This document shows, one piece after another, positions 1 through 5,141 of a DNA stretch of 6,334 bases. The stretch spans positions 1 through 6,334 of the forward strand of contig QMPG01000186.1 of NCBI GenBank assembly GCA_003648455.1, given 5' to 3'. The position numbers and the translations under genes were made by a program. Each line of letters begins with the position of its first letter. Position 1 is the stretch's first letter. This stretch comes from Bacteroidota bacterium. GTDB lineage: Bacteria > Bacteroidota > Bacteroidia > Bacteroidales > B39-G9. The notes under the pieces are model-generated. The model had not been told where the DNA came from and made no database searches. It was given only the letters and a program-made list of their open reading frames with translations.

Positions 1-118
1 ATAACATTAGCATAATCGGAACTTCACCAAACCCTAAATAATTGATAATCAATGTATAAGACCCTTGATTTAACGATAAAATACAAATATCATATTAAAG
101 GACAAAATTTAATTAGGA
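1..118. other. Left-edge non-coding stretch
   Basis: No credible ORF enters from the left edge. The stretch is AT-rich and holds a 13-base palindrome, ATTGATAATCAAT at 41-53, which could be an operator or chance in such a composition. An AAAGGA at 98-103 and an AGGA at 115-118 lie before the ATG at 119; the second is too close to act as a normal Shine-Dalgarno site. I see no TAnnTTTG promoter on the plus strand here, so transcription of the next gene may start outside the window. Confidence 0.4.
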
Positions 119-550
119 ATGACAAAAGTAATTTTAACATATAGCAATTTTACAAATACAGGAAATATCTTAAATATCAAAGCAAATGGTAAGTTAGACA
201 GAATATTTAACCGTAAAGATGATTTACAAGAGGTTACTAAAAACCCTAAATTTGATTATGTTAATATCGAGTATTTTACAAAAGAATTTTACGAAATAGA
301 GAAGCAAAAAGAGGGTATTAAAATCAATAACCTTATACAAATTGAGGGTTATCTGCAAAACGGATATATTAAAATTAGAATAATAGGAATAGATACAAGT
401 AATGTTTCTGTAAAAGTTAAATACAAATTTTCTGAAAACGGACAAATATTTACTCAATCTATTGAAAAAGACAAGTTTAAAAATTTACTGTTTACAGCTA
501 ACAAGCTATTATTAAAAGAAAAAGAAAAAATTTTTAACGAAAGTTGGTAA
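119..550 (+). CDS. Hypothetical protein, 143 aa
   Basis: I do not recognise this protein. It is soluble-looking: no signal peptide and no membrane segment. Residues 1-25 (MTKVILTYSNFTNTGN onward) alternate hydrophobic and polar residues as beta strands do. A second strand-like part follows at about 70-105, rich in I and V, and the C-terminus (about 115-143) is a lysine-rich helix. The ATG at 119 is the first in frame after an AT-rich leader. The gene ends just before a promoter (555-587) that starts a separate transcription unit, and no promoter of the local type is visible upstream. Codon use is as AT-rich as that of its neighbours. The ORF on the opposite strand inside it (224-457) is a low-complexity shadow. 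Confidence 0.75.
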   Translation: MTKVILTYSNFTNTGNILNIKANGKLDRIFNRKDDLQEVTKNPKFDYVNIEYFTKEFYEIEKQKEGIKINNLIQIEGYLQNGYIKIRIIGIDTSNVSVKVKYKFSENGQIFTQSIEKDKFKNLLFTANKLLLKEKEKIFNESW

Positions 551-554
551 AAGG

Positions 555-587
555 TTTGGTAATATTAAAAAAATTATTATATCTTTG
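555..587 (+). promoter_or_regulatory. Bacteroidota-type promoter for the 594-718 RNA unit
   Basis: TTTG at 555-558, a 21-base spacer, then TATCTTTG at 580-587 match the Bacteroidota primary sigma consensus TTTG-N19-21-TAnnTTTG exactly. Transcription would begin near 594. Unlike the other three promoters in the window, which sit about 20-25 bases from an ATG, this one leads into about 120 bases without a sizeable gene that end in a terminator. Confidence 0.75.
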
Positions 588-593
588 CATAGA

Positions 594-718
594 TTTTTTT
601 ACCGGACAATAAAATATTAAAAAAATGATAAGTAAATTAAAACAATATTTAAAATAAAATAAGAGGGTAGCAAGATTAACGCCCGTTAGTCTGTCCGGTG
701 CTGCCCTTTTACTTTTTT
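594..718 (+). ncRNA. Candidate structured small RNA or attenuator
   Basis: The unit is framed by a consensus promoter upstream and a terminator downstream. Two long-range pairings are seen: ACCGGACA at 601-608 is the exact reverse complement of TGTCCGGT at 692-699, and 661-672 pairs with 699-710 (12 pairs, two of them G-T wobbles). The pairings interleave, so together they form a pseudoknot, sharing only base 699. A further short stem TAAC/GTTA lies at 677-680 and 685-688. A 10-codon ORF (ATG at 625, stop at 655-657, MISKLKQYLK) sits in the loop and could be a leader peptide. I recognise no known RNA family. It could be a copy-control or regulatory RNA of the element, or an attenuator for the 370-aa gene. 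Start and function are inferred. Confidence 0.5.
661..718 (+). terminator. Intrinsic terminator of the small RNA unit
   Basis: AAGAGGGTAGCA (661-672) pairs with TGCTGCCCTTTT (699-710) in a 12-bp stem with two wobble pairs and a 26-base loop. It is followed by AC and six T residues (713-718). The large loop contains the right arm of the ACCGGACA/TGTCCGGT pairing, so an alternative fold could alter termination. Some transcripts may read through into the 370-aa gene, for which no clear promoter is seen. Confidence 0.6.
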
Positions 719-729
719 AAATTACAATA

Positions 730-807
730 ATGAGATTATATAAAATAGATATATTAACCCCTTTTTCTAACAGCCAACAAATAAATGACTGCGAAAATAT
801 AATATAA
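730..807 (+). CDS. Possible 25-aa microprotein or leader peptide
   Basis: ATG at 730 opens a 25-codon frame ending with TAA at 805-807, nine bases before the ATG of the 370-aa gene. The peptide begins MRLYKIDILTPF and ends INDCENII. Its composition is mixed rather than low-complexity, which is unusual for a chance ORF in such AT-rich DNA, and it fills most of the gap between the terminator and the next gene. It may be a translated leader coupled to that gene, or random. There is no homology evidence. Confidence 0.25.
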   Translation: MRLYKIDILTPFSNSQQINDCENII

Positions 808-816
808 AATAATCTT

Positions 817-1929
817 ATGGCAAAAAGGGGGAAAGCTAAAAGAAAAAAAACTACTACACGTAAAAAAGTAGCAATATCCAAACAGAACATAAGGCGTATT
901 CTCGCCAAATACATAAACATAACAAAACGACTTAAACGAGAGGGTTTTGAAGATAGCAAAGAACGACAAGCCGAATTAACAAAGCGTGTTAATGCTATTT
1001 ATGTTCAATTACAAGATATTAAAGCCTCCGATTTAGAAAATATTGATGTTAAAGATTATCGGAGTGGGGTTAAAAATGTTTTAAAATGGTACAGACAATT
1101 ATTTCCTTTAATTACAAAAAAATCATTAAAAGCACTCCCACCACCACCTTTTATTACAGATGATTATTTTGAATTGCATAATAGATATTGGGAGATGCCT
1201 TATGATATAACAGAACCGATAAGTATATCGCCTCCATACTTACATTTTTATTCTGAAAACTTATATAAAGGTAGTATTCAAGGCACTTATACAGATGATA
1301 CACCTCACGCTTTACCCGAATTAGAGGAATATTTAGAGGGATTTGTAAGGTTTCTTAACGAAGTTCAACAAGCGGTTAGAGGACTTAACGAAACATACTC
1401 AACCGAAGATATTAATTGGACTATGCGTTGGCGTAGGTCTGAAAATGGCAAATATTACGAGAGTGATAAACCCTTTTGGAATAAGAAATTACAATGTTAC
1501 GAGATTGAAATAATGCTAACAGACAGAAACGGTAATAAATTGACGTTTCCCGATTTTGAGTTAGCAAAATTTAATTTAGACGGTAAATTAGACCAATACG
1601 GCAAGATTTTACATAAACCCGAAAAAACAGTTGAAGATGTAGCCGTTCAAGTTGTAAATGGGGATAATGATTTTAAAAAACGAGCAAAAGAGGAAGTAAA
1701 AAAAGCTGATAAAAAAGAAACTAAAAAAGAAGCCCCTCAACAAGAAAATGAAAAAGTAGAGTTAGCAAAGATTGAAGCTAATAAAAGCGTAGAGTTAAAA
1801 CGTATCGAAGCGACAAAAGAAATTATCAAACAGGAGTTAGAAGATTTAAGAATATTATTTGAAAAAGACAAAATTTCATTTAAAGAATACAAGCAAGAAA
1901 AAGCAGATATTTTGAAAAAATTAGGGTAA
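817..1929 (+). CDS. Basic 370-aa protein with coiled-coil and SHOCT-like tail; possible replication partner protein
   Basis: I do not recognise the family. Residues 1-17 are a dense K/R/T tail (MAKRGKAKRKKTTTRKK) suited to nucleic-acid binding. Residues 20-100 are helical and basic. The middle part (105-265) is rich in W, Y, P and F (a PPPPF run at 108-112, EDINWTMRWRR near 197-207) and looks like a folded domain. Residues 285-312 are a K/E linker, 313-345 a likely coiled coil, and the end (about 340-370) resembles a SHOCT domain (LEDLRILFEKDKISFKEYK, then EKADILKKL). The start at 817 gives the basic tail and has the local TT-ATG context. The gene lies 19 bases before the polymerase-like gene and is surely co-transcribed with it. 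In protein-primed systems the terminal protein is often encoded next to the polymerase, so that role or an initiator is possible, but this is inference from position only. Confidence 0.85.
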   Translation: MAKRGKAKRKKTTTRKKVAISKQNIRRILAKYINITKRLKREGFEDSKERQAELTKRVNAIYVQLQDIKASDLENIDVKDYRSGVKNVLKWYRQLFPLITKKSLKALPPPPFITDDYFELHNRYWEMPYDITEPISISPPYLHFYSENLYKGSIQGTYTDDTPHALPELEEYLEGFVRFLNEVQQAVRGLNETYSTEDINWTMRWRRSENGKYYESDKPFWNKKLQCYEIEIMLTDRNGNKLTFPDFELAKFNLDGKLDQYGKILHKPEKTVEDVAVQVVNGDNDFKKRAKEEVKKADKKETKKEAPQQENEKVELAKIEANKSVELKRIEATKEIIKQELEDLRILFEKDKISFKEYKQEKADILKKLG

Positions 1930-1948
1930 AAAATTAAGTGATTGAGTT

Positions 1949-2884
1949 ATGACCTTATTAACAAAAAAAACAAGTAAGTCTGGAATGCCGATTATTATTC
2001 ATAATTTGGCGGATAAAAAAACTCCTATTAGTATATTAAAATCTAATGCTAAAATAGAAATAGTTACCGATACAGCTAAATATACAGCTACAATACCAAA
2101 ATCATTTTATATAAAAAGAGATTTAAAACCTGCTAATATAGACAAAGAAAATGACGAAATAATTAATCAATTTGGTTCAATATTTTTTAAAAAACTCAAA
2201 GAGCAATATCATAAATATATTATAAAAAACAATTTTGATATACCCGAAATAAAAGATGAGTATAAACTAATATCTAAGTTAGATTTGAAACCTTATAAAA
2301 AATTGCCCGTTGATGCGTATTTCGTAGATGTAGATATTGAGCATTGTTATTGGCAAACATTATTTAATTTCGGCGTTATAGATAAGAATTTTTACGAGGA
2401 ATATCTACACCCCGATTTTAAACTTTTGCGAAATATAGCAATAGGATATATGGCAAAAAAAACAAGTGTAAATATTTATAGTGGAGTTCTGACAAATGAA
2501 AATAAAGATGAGCTAATAGAGGGGCTTTTGGATAATGATTTTCATATCCTTAACGATTTGTTTACAAAAGAAAAATCTATTAGTTGTGATATTTCTATTT
2601 ACAAAAGAATATTTGATAATGTAAGGCATTATTCGGCTAATACAATGGGCTATGCAGCAGAAAACTTATTACAGGGCAAAGTTATAAAGTATGTTACTGA
2701 CGGAATAATGTTTAACGCAAATAACGAAAAAGTTCAAGATGTTATTGATTATTTTAGTTCAAGAGGCTTTACGTCTGTAATAAACATCTGCAAAAAATAT
2801 AATGAAAATCTGTATGCTAAAAAAGGTAAATTTCACGAGTTTAAGAAAGTTATCAAAAAAACCGATAAAACATTTGCTTATTAA
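1949..2884 (+). CDS. Reduced family-B DNA polymerase-like palm protein
   Basis: Three motifs occur in the right order for a family-B palm. D129-I-E-H-C-Y134-W fits motif A (DxxSLYP), preceded by hydrophobic AYFVD. K158-LLR-N162-IAI-G166 fits motif B (KxxxNSxYG) in the K, N and G positions. VIKYVTDGIMF at 245-255 fits motif C (YxDTDS) but with only D251 kept; the first aspartate is V249. The helix before motif C (about 217-242) also fits the usual layout. There is no room for a 3'-5' exonuclease domain, and the distance from A to B (about 30 residues) is far shorter than in phi29-type enzymes. The protein is therefore a minimal or degenerate polymerase: an active mini-polymerase, a priming enzyme or an inactive relative. 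Residues 1-120 are unrecognised. It follows the 370-aa gene closely and its end carries the promoter of the next gene. The assignment rests on motif reading alone. Confidence 0.55.
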   Translation: MTLLTKKTSKSGMPIIIHNLADKKTPISILKSNAKIEIVTDTAKYTATIPKSFYIKRDLKPANIDKENDEIINQFGSIFFKKLKEQYHKYIIKNNFDIPEIKDEYKLISKLDLKPYKKLPVDAYFVDVDIEHCYWQTLFNFGVIDKNFYEEYLHPDFKLLRNIAIGYMAKKTSVNIYSGVLTNENKDELIEGLLDNDFHILNDLFTKEKSISCDISIYKRIFDNVRHYSANTMGYAAENLLQGKVIKYVTDGIMFNANNEKVQDVIDYFSSRGFTSVINICKKYNENLYAKKGKFHEFKKVIKKTDKTFAY

Positions 2885-2903
2885 ATAATAATAACTATAT
2901 TTG
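2846..2903 (+). repeat. Repeat copy 1: polymerase-like gene 3' end plus promoter
   Basis: These 58 bases contain the last codons of the polymerase-like gene (VIKKTDKTFAY), its stop and the following promoter. They align with 4754-4812 at 51 of 58 positions with one inserted base, including an identical 21-base block (2850-2870 and 4758-4778). Both the reading frame and the promoter are conserved between copies. Confidence 0.8.
2873..2903 (+). promoter_or_regulatory. Bacteroidota-type promoter of the 82-aa gene
   Basis: TTTG at 2873-2876, a 19-base spacer, then TATATTTG at 2896-2903 match the consensus. The upstream box lies in the final codons of the polymerase-like gene. A start near 2910 leaves a leader of about 12 bases before the ATG at 2922. 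Confidence 0.75.
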
Positions 2904-2921
2904 CAATAAAAAAGACCAATT

Positions 2922-3170
2922 ATGTATGATGAGTTAATAAAAGAATTGTTACCGATAATAAGAACGATTAAAGTAAATCAAAACGAATTATCATCATTAG
3001 TATTTCAAGAAATTGGTAATGATTTGTATTTGTCAATAGAAGTAAATTTACCTAACGGCAGACGTTCTGCAACAATTTACTTACAAAAAGCTGAATTGTT
3101 TATGAAAAACAAAGAAAGTAACATAAACGAAGTAAAACAAGCTGTTACTCGTTATAATAATAACAATTAG
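2922..3170 (+). CDS. Hypothetical protein, 82 aa
   Basis: This is an unrecognised small soluble protein. Residues 1-27 (MYDELIKELLPIIRTIKVNQ onward) are predicted helix, 28-60 look like beta strands with an NLPNGRRSATIYL stretch, and the C-terminus is a polar helix that ends in four asparagines. It has its own consensus promoter 19 bases upstream and a strong terminator about 35 bases downstream, so it forms a single-gene unit. This is typical of small regulatory or accessory genes of mobile elements, but no function can be assigned. A related promoter precedes the 77-aa gene at 4832; the two proteins show no obvious similarity to each other. Confidence 0.7.
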   Translation: MYDELIKELLPIIRTIKVNQNELSSLVFQEIGNDLYLSIEVNLPNGRRSATIYLQKAELFMKNKESNINEVKQAVTRYNNNN

Positions 3171-3204
3171 TACCCCCTTACATTCATTTTTTATATACAA
3201 CAAA

Positions 3205-3227
3205 AAAAGGCGGTTTTTCCGCCTTTT
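3205..3227 (+). terminator. Strong intrinsic terminator
   Basis: AAAAGGCGG (3205-3213), a TTTTT loop and CCGCCTTTT (3219-3227) form a perfect 9-bp stem with a GC core. The A-rich left flank (from 3202) and T-rich right end would let it work in both directions. It separates the 82-aa gene from the RusA-like operon. The rest of the 176-base gap holds the promoter at 3292-3321 and nothing else that I see. Confidence 0.85.
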
Positions 3228-3291
3228 GTCTTAACTCAAAAATATATAACTGAAAAAAAACTTATGATTTGTGCAAATATAAGTTAAAAAC

Positions 3292-3321
3292 TTTGGATTT
3301 AAAAATAAATTAGTATATTTG
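3292..3321 (+). promoter_or_regulatory. Bacteroidota-type promoter of the RusA-like operon
   Basis: TTTG at 3292-3295 and TATATTTG at 3314-3321 are separated by 18 bases, one below the usual 19-21. The start would be near 3328, about 19 bases before the ATG at 3347. A partly symmetrical AAGTTAAAAACTT at 3282-3294 touches the upstream box and could be an operator. Confidence 0.65.
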
Positions 3322-3346
3322 TTTGATATTTAATTTAATTTAAGTT

Positions 3347-3673
3347 ATGATTAAAAGTAAATTAACAATAGAAATAAACGATATAGAAAAATTATCATTT
3401 AACGTTTACAATAATCTCCATTGGACTAAGCAAAAAGAATTTAAAGATAAATTAGGTTGGCAAGTTAAATCGGCTTTTAATAAAAAATTAGAAAGCGGTT
3501 ACTCGTTGTATTTTGAATTTGAATTTGTAGGAAAAAAATTAGATACTATAAATGTAGTGCATTATGTTAAACGAATTGAGGATATTATTTTTCCTCAAGA
3601 TAATGAAAATAAAACTATCTGTATAAATGTAAATCAAGGAAACCGAAATAAAGTAAAATTAATGGTTATTTAA
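3347..3673 (+). CDS. RusA-like Holliday junction resolvase family protein
   Basis: RusA enzymes are small Mg-dependent endonucleases that cut Holliday junctions and are common in phages. Features seen here: an N-terminal strand followed by NNLHWTKQKEFKDK (22-35), like the N-x-x-H-W-x-K region of RusA relatives; a strand at 53-61; then LDTINVVHYVKRIEDIIF (65-82), which resembles the RusA active-site stretch LDxDN..K..xDxL; then QDNENK (84-89) where the family has its later aspartate, and a final strand. D66, N69, D79 and D85 are present. The second aspartate of the DxDN motif is I68, so activity is uncertain or the protein belongs to a diverged subfamily. At 108 aa it is slightly shorter than E. 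coli RusA (120 aa). It is the first gene of a three-gene operon with its own promoter. The family call comes from motif reading without a search. Confidence 0.55.
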   Translation: MIKSKLTIEINDIEKLSFNVYNNLHWTKQKEFKDKLGWQVKSAFNKKLESGYSLYFEFEFVGKKLDTINVVHYVKRIEDIIFPQDNENKTICINVNQGNRNKVKLMVI

Positions 3674-3686
3674 AATTAGATTGATT

Positions 3687-4064
3687 ATGATACTATCGCT
3701 TATAAAACAAGGGAAGATAATGAAATGCGAGTTAGACAACCGAAGAAATAAGGTTGCGTTAATAAAAATCAAAGCAAAAGATTTAGGCTTTGGGGCGTGT
3801 GTTATTGGGGGTATAAATATTACCAAAATCGACCGTTCTAAAGATACAACAGAAATCATAAGAATTAAAGGCGAAGATATTGATAATACAAAAGTAGTAT
3901 TAGAATGTGCAGATATTAAGACTTTTAGCTCACGTATTGAATTAAAAGATAATAATAAATTTCTTACCGTAGAAGTTCCTGCAAACGTCTTATGTAAATT
4001 TGAATTGATATTAATGGCTTCACGAACATTTGACGGTAAATCAACAAGTATTTATACAGTTTAA
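3687..4064 (+). CDS. Hypothetical protein, 125 aa
   Basis: I do not recognise this protein. The frame stays open back to a TTG at 3681, but the first ATG is at 3687 in the same GATT-ATG context as other starts here. A second candidate is the ATG at 3720, preceded by GGGAAG, which would give 114 aa starting MKCELDNRRNK. The body is beta-rich with no membrane segment: KVALIKIKAKDLGFGACVIGG, then a strand at KVVLECADIK and another at NKFLTVEVPANVLCKFELILMA. Alternating strands and turns suggest a small beta-sandwich fold. It starts 13 bases after the RusA-like gene and ends 14 bases before the next gene, so the three form an operon. Confidence 0.7.
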   Translation: MILSLIKQGKIMKCELDNRRNKVALIKIKAKDLGFGACVIGGINITKIDRSKDTTEIIRIKGEDIDNTKVVLECADIKTFSSRIELKDNNKFLTVEVPANVLCKFELILMASRTFDGKSTSIYTV

Positions 4065-4078
4065 AAATAATAATAACT

Positions 4079-4399
4079 ATGACAAAAAAAATAAAATTTA
4101 AAGCAAAAAAGACAATACCTGAATTAGCTGAAAATGTGAATACAACAGCTATTACACTTGATAAAACAAGTAACGAGCTTAAACGAGAAATTATAAAAGA
4201 GTTTAAAGGTAAATTAGATACAGGAACATACATCGTAAATTTCGGGAGTAACAAAAATGCTGCATATCCTTTTTTAATACAAATAGATAATTTAGGAAAT
4301 GTCGTATTTGTAGCAAGTTGCCCTTATGTTATAGGAATGAACAATACCGGCAATTATTCTGTAATTAATATTTCGAGTAAAACTATTAGAGAAATTTAG
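4079..4399 (+). CDS. Hypothetical protein, 106 aa
   Basis: The protein is unrecognised. The N-terminus is basic (MTKKIKFKAKKT), followed by a helix with the conserved-looking run ITLDKTSNELKREIIKEFKGK (25-45), then a beta-rich part (51-85: TYIVNFGS, AYPFLIQID, NVVFVASCPYVIG) with G and N turns. There is no signal peptide or membrane segment. The ATG at 4079 follows an AT-rich spacer that repeats the sequence after the polymerase-like gene (AAATAATAATAACTAT at 2883-2898 and 4065-4080). It is the last gene of the RusA-like operon, and its final 14 bases overlap the end of the minus-strand gene at 4386. Confidence 0.7.
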   Translation: MTKKIKFKAKKTIPELAENVNTTAITLDKTSNELKREIIKEFKGKLDTGTYIVNFGSNKNAAYPFLIQIDNLGNVVFVASCPYVIGMNNTGNYSVINISSKTIREI

Positions 4400-4577
4400 C
4401 AATACTACTGTATAAGTCGTTTAAGCTATCATCATTATAGATATAGGCAAACATTTTGTGTTTAGATTTAATAAACAAAACTGTTTCGCCCTCTAAAAAT
4501 AGTTTTGCTTCGACTTGCTCGGCTAAACTTTGTAGAGATTGTAATAATTCAATTTTATCTTTTGTTAGTTCTGTCAT
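4386..4577 (-). CDS. Small hypothetical protein on the minus strand, 63 aa
   Basis: This is the only likely gene on the minus strand. The protein begins MTELTKDKIELLQSLQSLAEQVEAKLFLEGE and ends in ISK-type beta strands and a short helix (LNDLYSSIAKFL). It has an amphipathic N-terminal helix of about 25 residues followed by an FLEGETVLFIKSKHKMFAYIY strand pair, a balanced composition unlike the low-complexity shadow ORFs. A run of six G on its own strand (plus 4588-4593) lies 10-15 bases before the ATG and could serve as a ribosome binding site. A near-match to the local -10-type box (TTAATTTG, one mismatch) is just upstream, but no clear TTTG box is seen. It converges on the operon and overlaps its last gene by 14 bases. 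The function is unknown. Confidence 0.5.
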   Translation of the reverse strand: MTELTKDKIELLQSLQSLAEQVEAKLFLEGETVLFIKSKHKMFAYIYNDDSLNDLYSSIAKFL

Positions 4578-4606
4578 ATTATTATACCCCCCAAATTAAT
4601 GTAACA

Positions 4607-4729
4607 ATGAAACGAATAGGAAAATATAAAAACACAATTAGTAAACTTATTTTTTTTATTGCTTTCATCTTTATTTATTTTAAGATTTATTTTGCAATGT
4701 TAAAAATTAATATTCTAAATAAAAAATAA
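4607..4729 (+). CDS. Possible 40-aa single-pass membrane peptide
   Basis: The ATG at 4607 opens a 40-codon frame ending with TAA at 4727-4729. The peptide has a basic N-terminus (MKRIGKYKNTISK), a hydrophobic segment at about 14-31 (LIFFIAFIFIYFKIYF) and a basic end. The positive-inside pattern is that of a small membrane protein such as a toxin-like peptide or phage lysis peptide, but F/I/K-rich frames also arise by chance in AT-rich DNA. No promoter or ribosome binding site supports it. The frame is open further back to a TTG at 4505, but that part is the shadow of the minus-strand gene. Confidence 0.3.
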   Translation: MKRIGKYKNTISKLIFFIAFIFIYFKIYFAMLKINILNKK

Positions 4730-4744
4730 AGTGATATGTTATAG

Positions 4745-4792
4745 GGCATAATTAAAATTATCAAAAAAACCGATAAAATGTTTGTTAATTAG
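4745..4792 (+). pseudogene. Remnant of a second polymerase-like gene (C-terminal codons only)
   Basis: Following a stop at 4742-4744, the codons from 4754 read KIIKKTDKMFVN and end with TAG at 4790-4792. This mirrors the end of the 311-aa protein, KVIKKTDKTFAY and TAA. The substitutions fall at T/M, A/V, Y/N and V/I while the frame and stop position are kept, as expected for a true homologue rather than chance. Nothing upstream of 4745 resembles the polymerase-like gene, so only the last dozen or so codons remain. Confidence 0.6.
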
Positions 4793-4812
4793 ATAATAGT
4801 AAACTATATTTG
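4754..4812 (+). repeat. Repeat copy 2: polymerase-like gene 3' end plus promoter
   Basis: This is the second copy of 2846-2903, with 51 of 58 aligned positions identical and one extra A in the promoter spacer. It includes the vestigial codons and a complete promoter. It marks the left boundary of the cassette-like right part of the window. Confidence 0.8.
4781..4812 (+). promoter_or_regulatory. Bacteroidota-type promoter of the 77-aa gene
   Basis: TTTG at 4781-4784, a 20-base spacer, then TATATTTG at 4805-4812 match the consensus. The start would be near 4819, about 13 bases before the ATG at 4832, nearly the same geometry as the homologous promoter at 2873-2903. Confidence 0.75.
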
Positions 4813-4831
4813 TGTTTTAAATGTAATATAA

Positions 4832-5065
4832 ATGAAAAACATAGAAAGGGAATTTAAAATCAAATTGTTTCAACCTAAATTAGAAATAGGAATTGATATT
4901 GAATACAGAGGGATTAAAGGTAAAGTAATATCACTTACAGGAAAATGGCAAGGCAAAGAAAATAAAGATTTCGTTATTATAGAATTAGAAAAAACAGACG
5001 AATTAGGTTCTAAAATTATTGAAATTAGAAAAGATTCATTTGATTTTTTAACTTATGCACGGTAA
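4832..5065 (+). CDS. Hypothetical protein, 77 aa
   Basis: This is an unrecognised small soluble protein. After a polar start (MKNIEREFKIKLFQPKLEIG) it shows a strand-turn-strand pattern: IDIEYRGIKGKVISLTGKW (20-38), then DFVIIELEKTDELGSKIIEIRKDSF (46-70). Five or so short strands with G turns suggest a small SH3-like barrel, a fold seen in many nucleic-acid or protein-binding accessory proteins; that is a guess from pattern. Its promoter is the duplicated one at 4781-4812. The stop codon lies inside GGTAACGG (5061-5068), the first of the post-gene motifs in this region. Confidence 0.7.
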   Translation: MKNIEREFKIKLFQPKLEIGIDIEYRGIKGKVISLTGKWQGKENKDFVIIELEKTDELGSKIIEIRKDSFDFLTYAR

Positions 5066-5101
5066 CGGTTTACAGCTATGTGTAGTGCCAATAAACTACA
5101 C
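5061..5101 (+). repeat. Post-gene junction element A with hairpin
   Basis: TAACGG at 5063-5068 overlaps the stop of the 77-aa gene. It is followed by GTTTACAG (5068-5075) and GTAGTGC (5082-5088). GTGTAGT (5080-5086) and ACTACAC (5095-5101) form a 7-bp stem with an 8-base loop. The same order of blocks, TAAyG..G, GTTrCAG and GTAGTGC, recurs at 6131-6153 after the last gene. Confidence 0.5.
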
Positions 5102-5141
5102 GAAACTTTAAATTTAATATTAACTTTTAAAAACAGAACAA

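Noticed and set aside
224..457. Minus-strand frame of 77 codons inside the 143-aa gene
   Set aside because: Low-complexity F/Y/N/I-rich translation, opposite to a better supported gene, with no promoter.
717..969. Two overlapping minus-strand frames (80 and 71 codons) across the start of the 370-aa gene
   Set aside because: F/L/S-rich reverse translation of a lysine-rich coding region; typical shadow frames.
3274..3281. Minus-strand TATATTTG box (CAAATATA on the plus strand)
   Set aside because: No matching upstream TTTG on that strand and no gene to the left in that orientation; it would run straight into the terminator at 3205-3227.
3659..3859. Minus-strand frame of 66 codons
   Set aside because: Antisense to the operon junction and the 125-aa gene, with no start signals and biased hydrophobic composition.
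4065..4080. AAATAATAATAACTAT, also at 2883-2898, as a functional repeat
   Set aside because: Identical over 16 bases but of very low complexity; the copy at 4065 lacks the TTTG of the promoter, so chance or general AT-rich spacer use is as likely.
3964..4254. Minus-strand frame of 96 codons
   Set aside because: Runs antisense across two well-spaced operon genes; rich in F/I/V/L as the reverse of K/N-rich coding sequence.
4505..4606. N-terminal extension of the 40-aa membrane peptide back to a TTG start
   Set aside because: This part is antisense to the minus-strand 63-aa gene and begins with a TTG; the ATG at 4607 is the better start.
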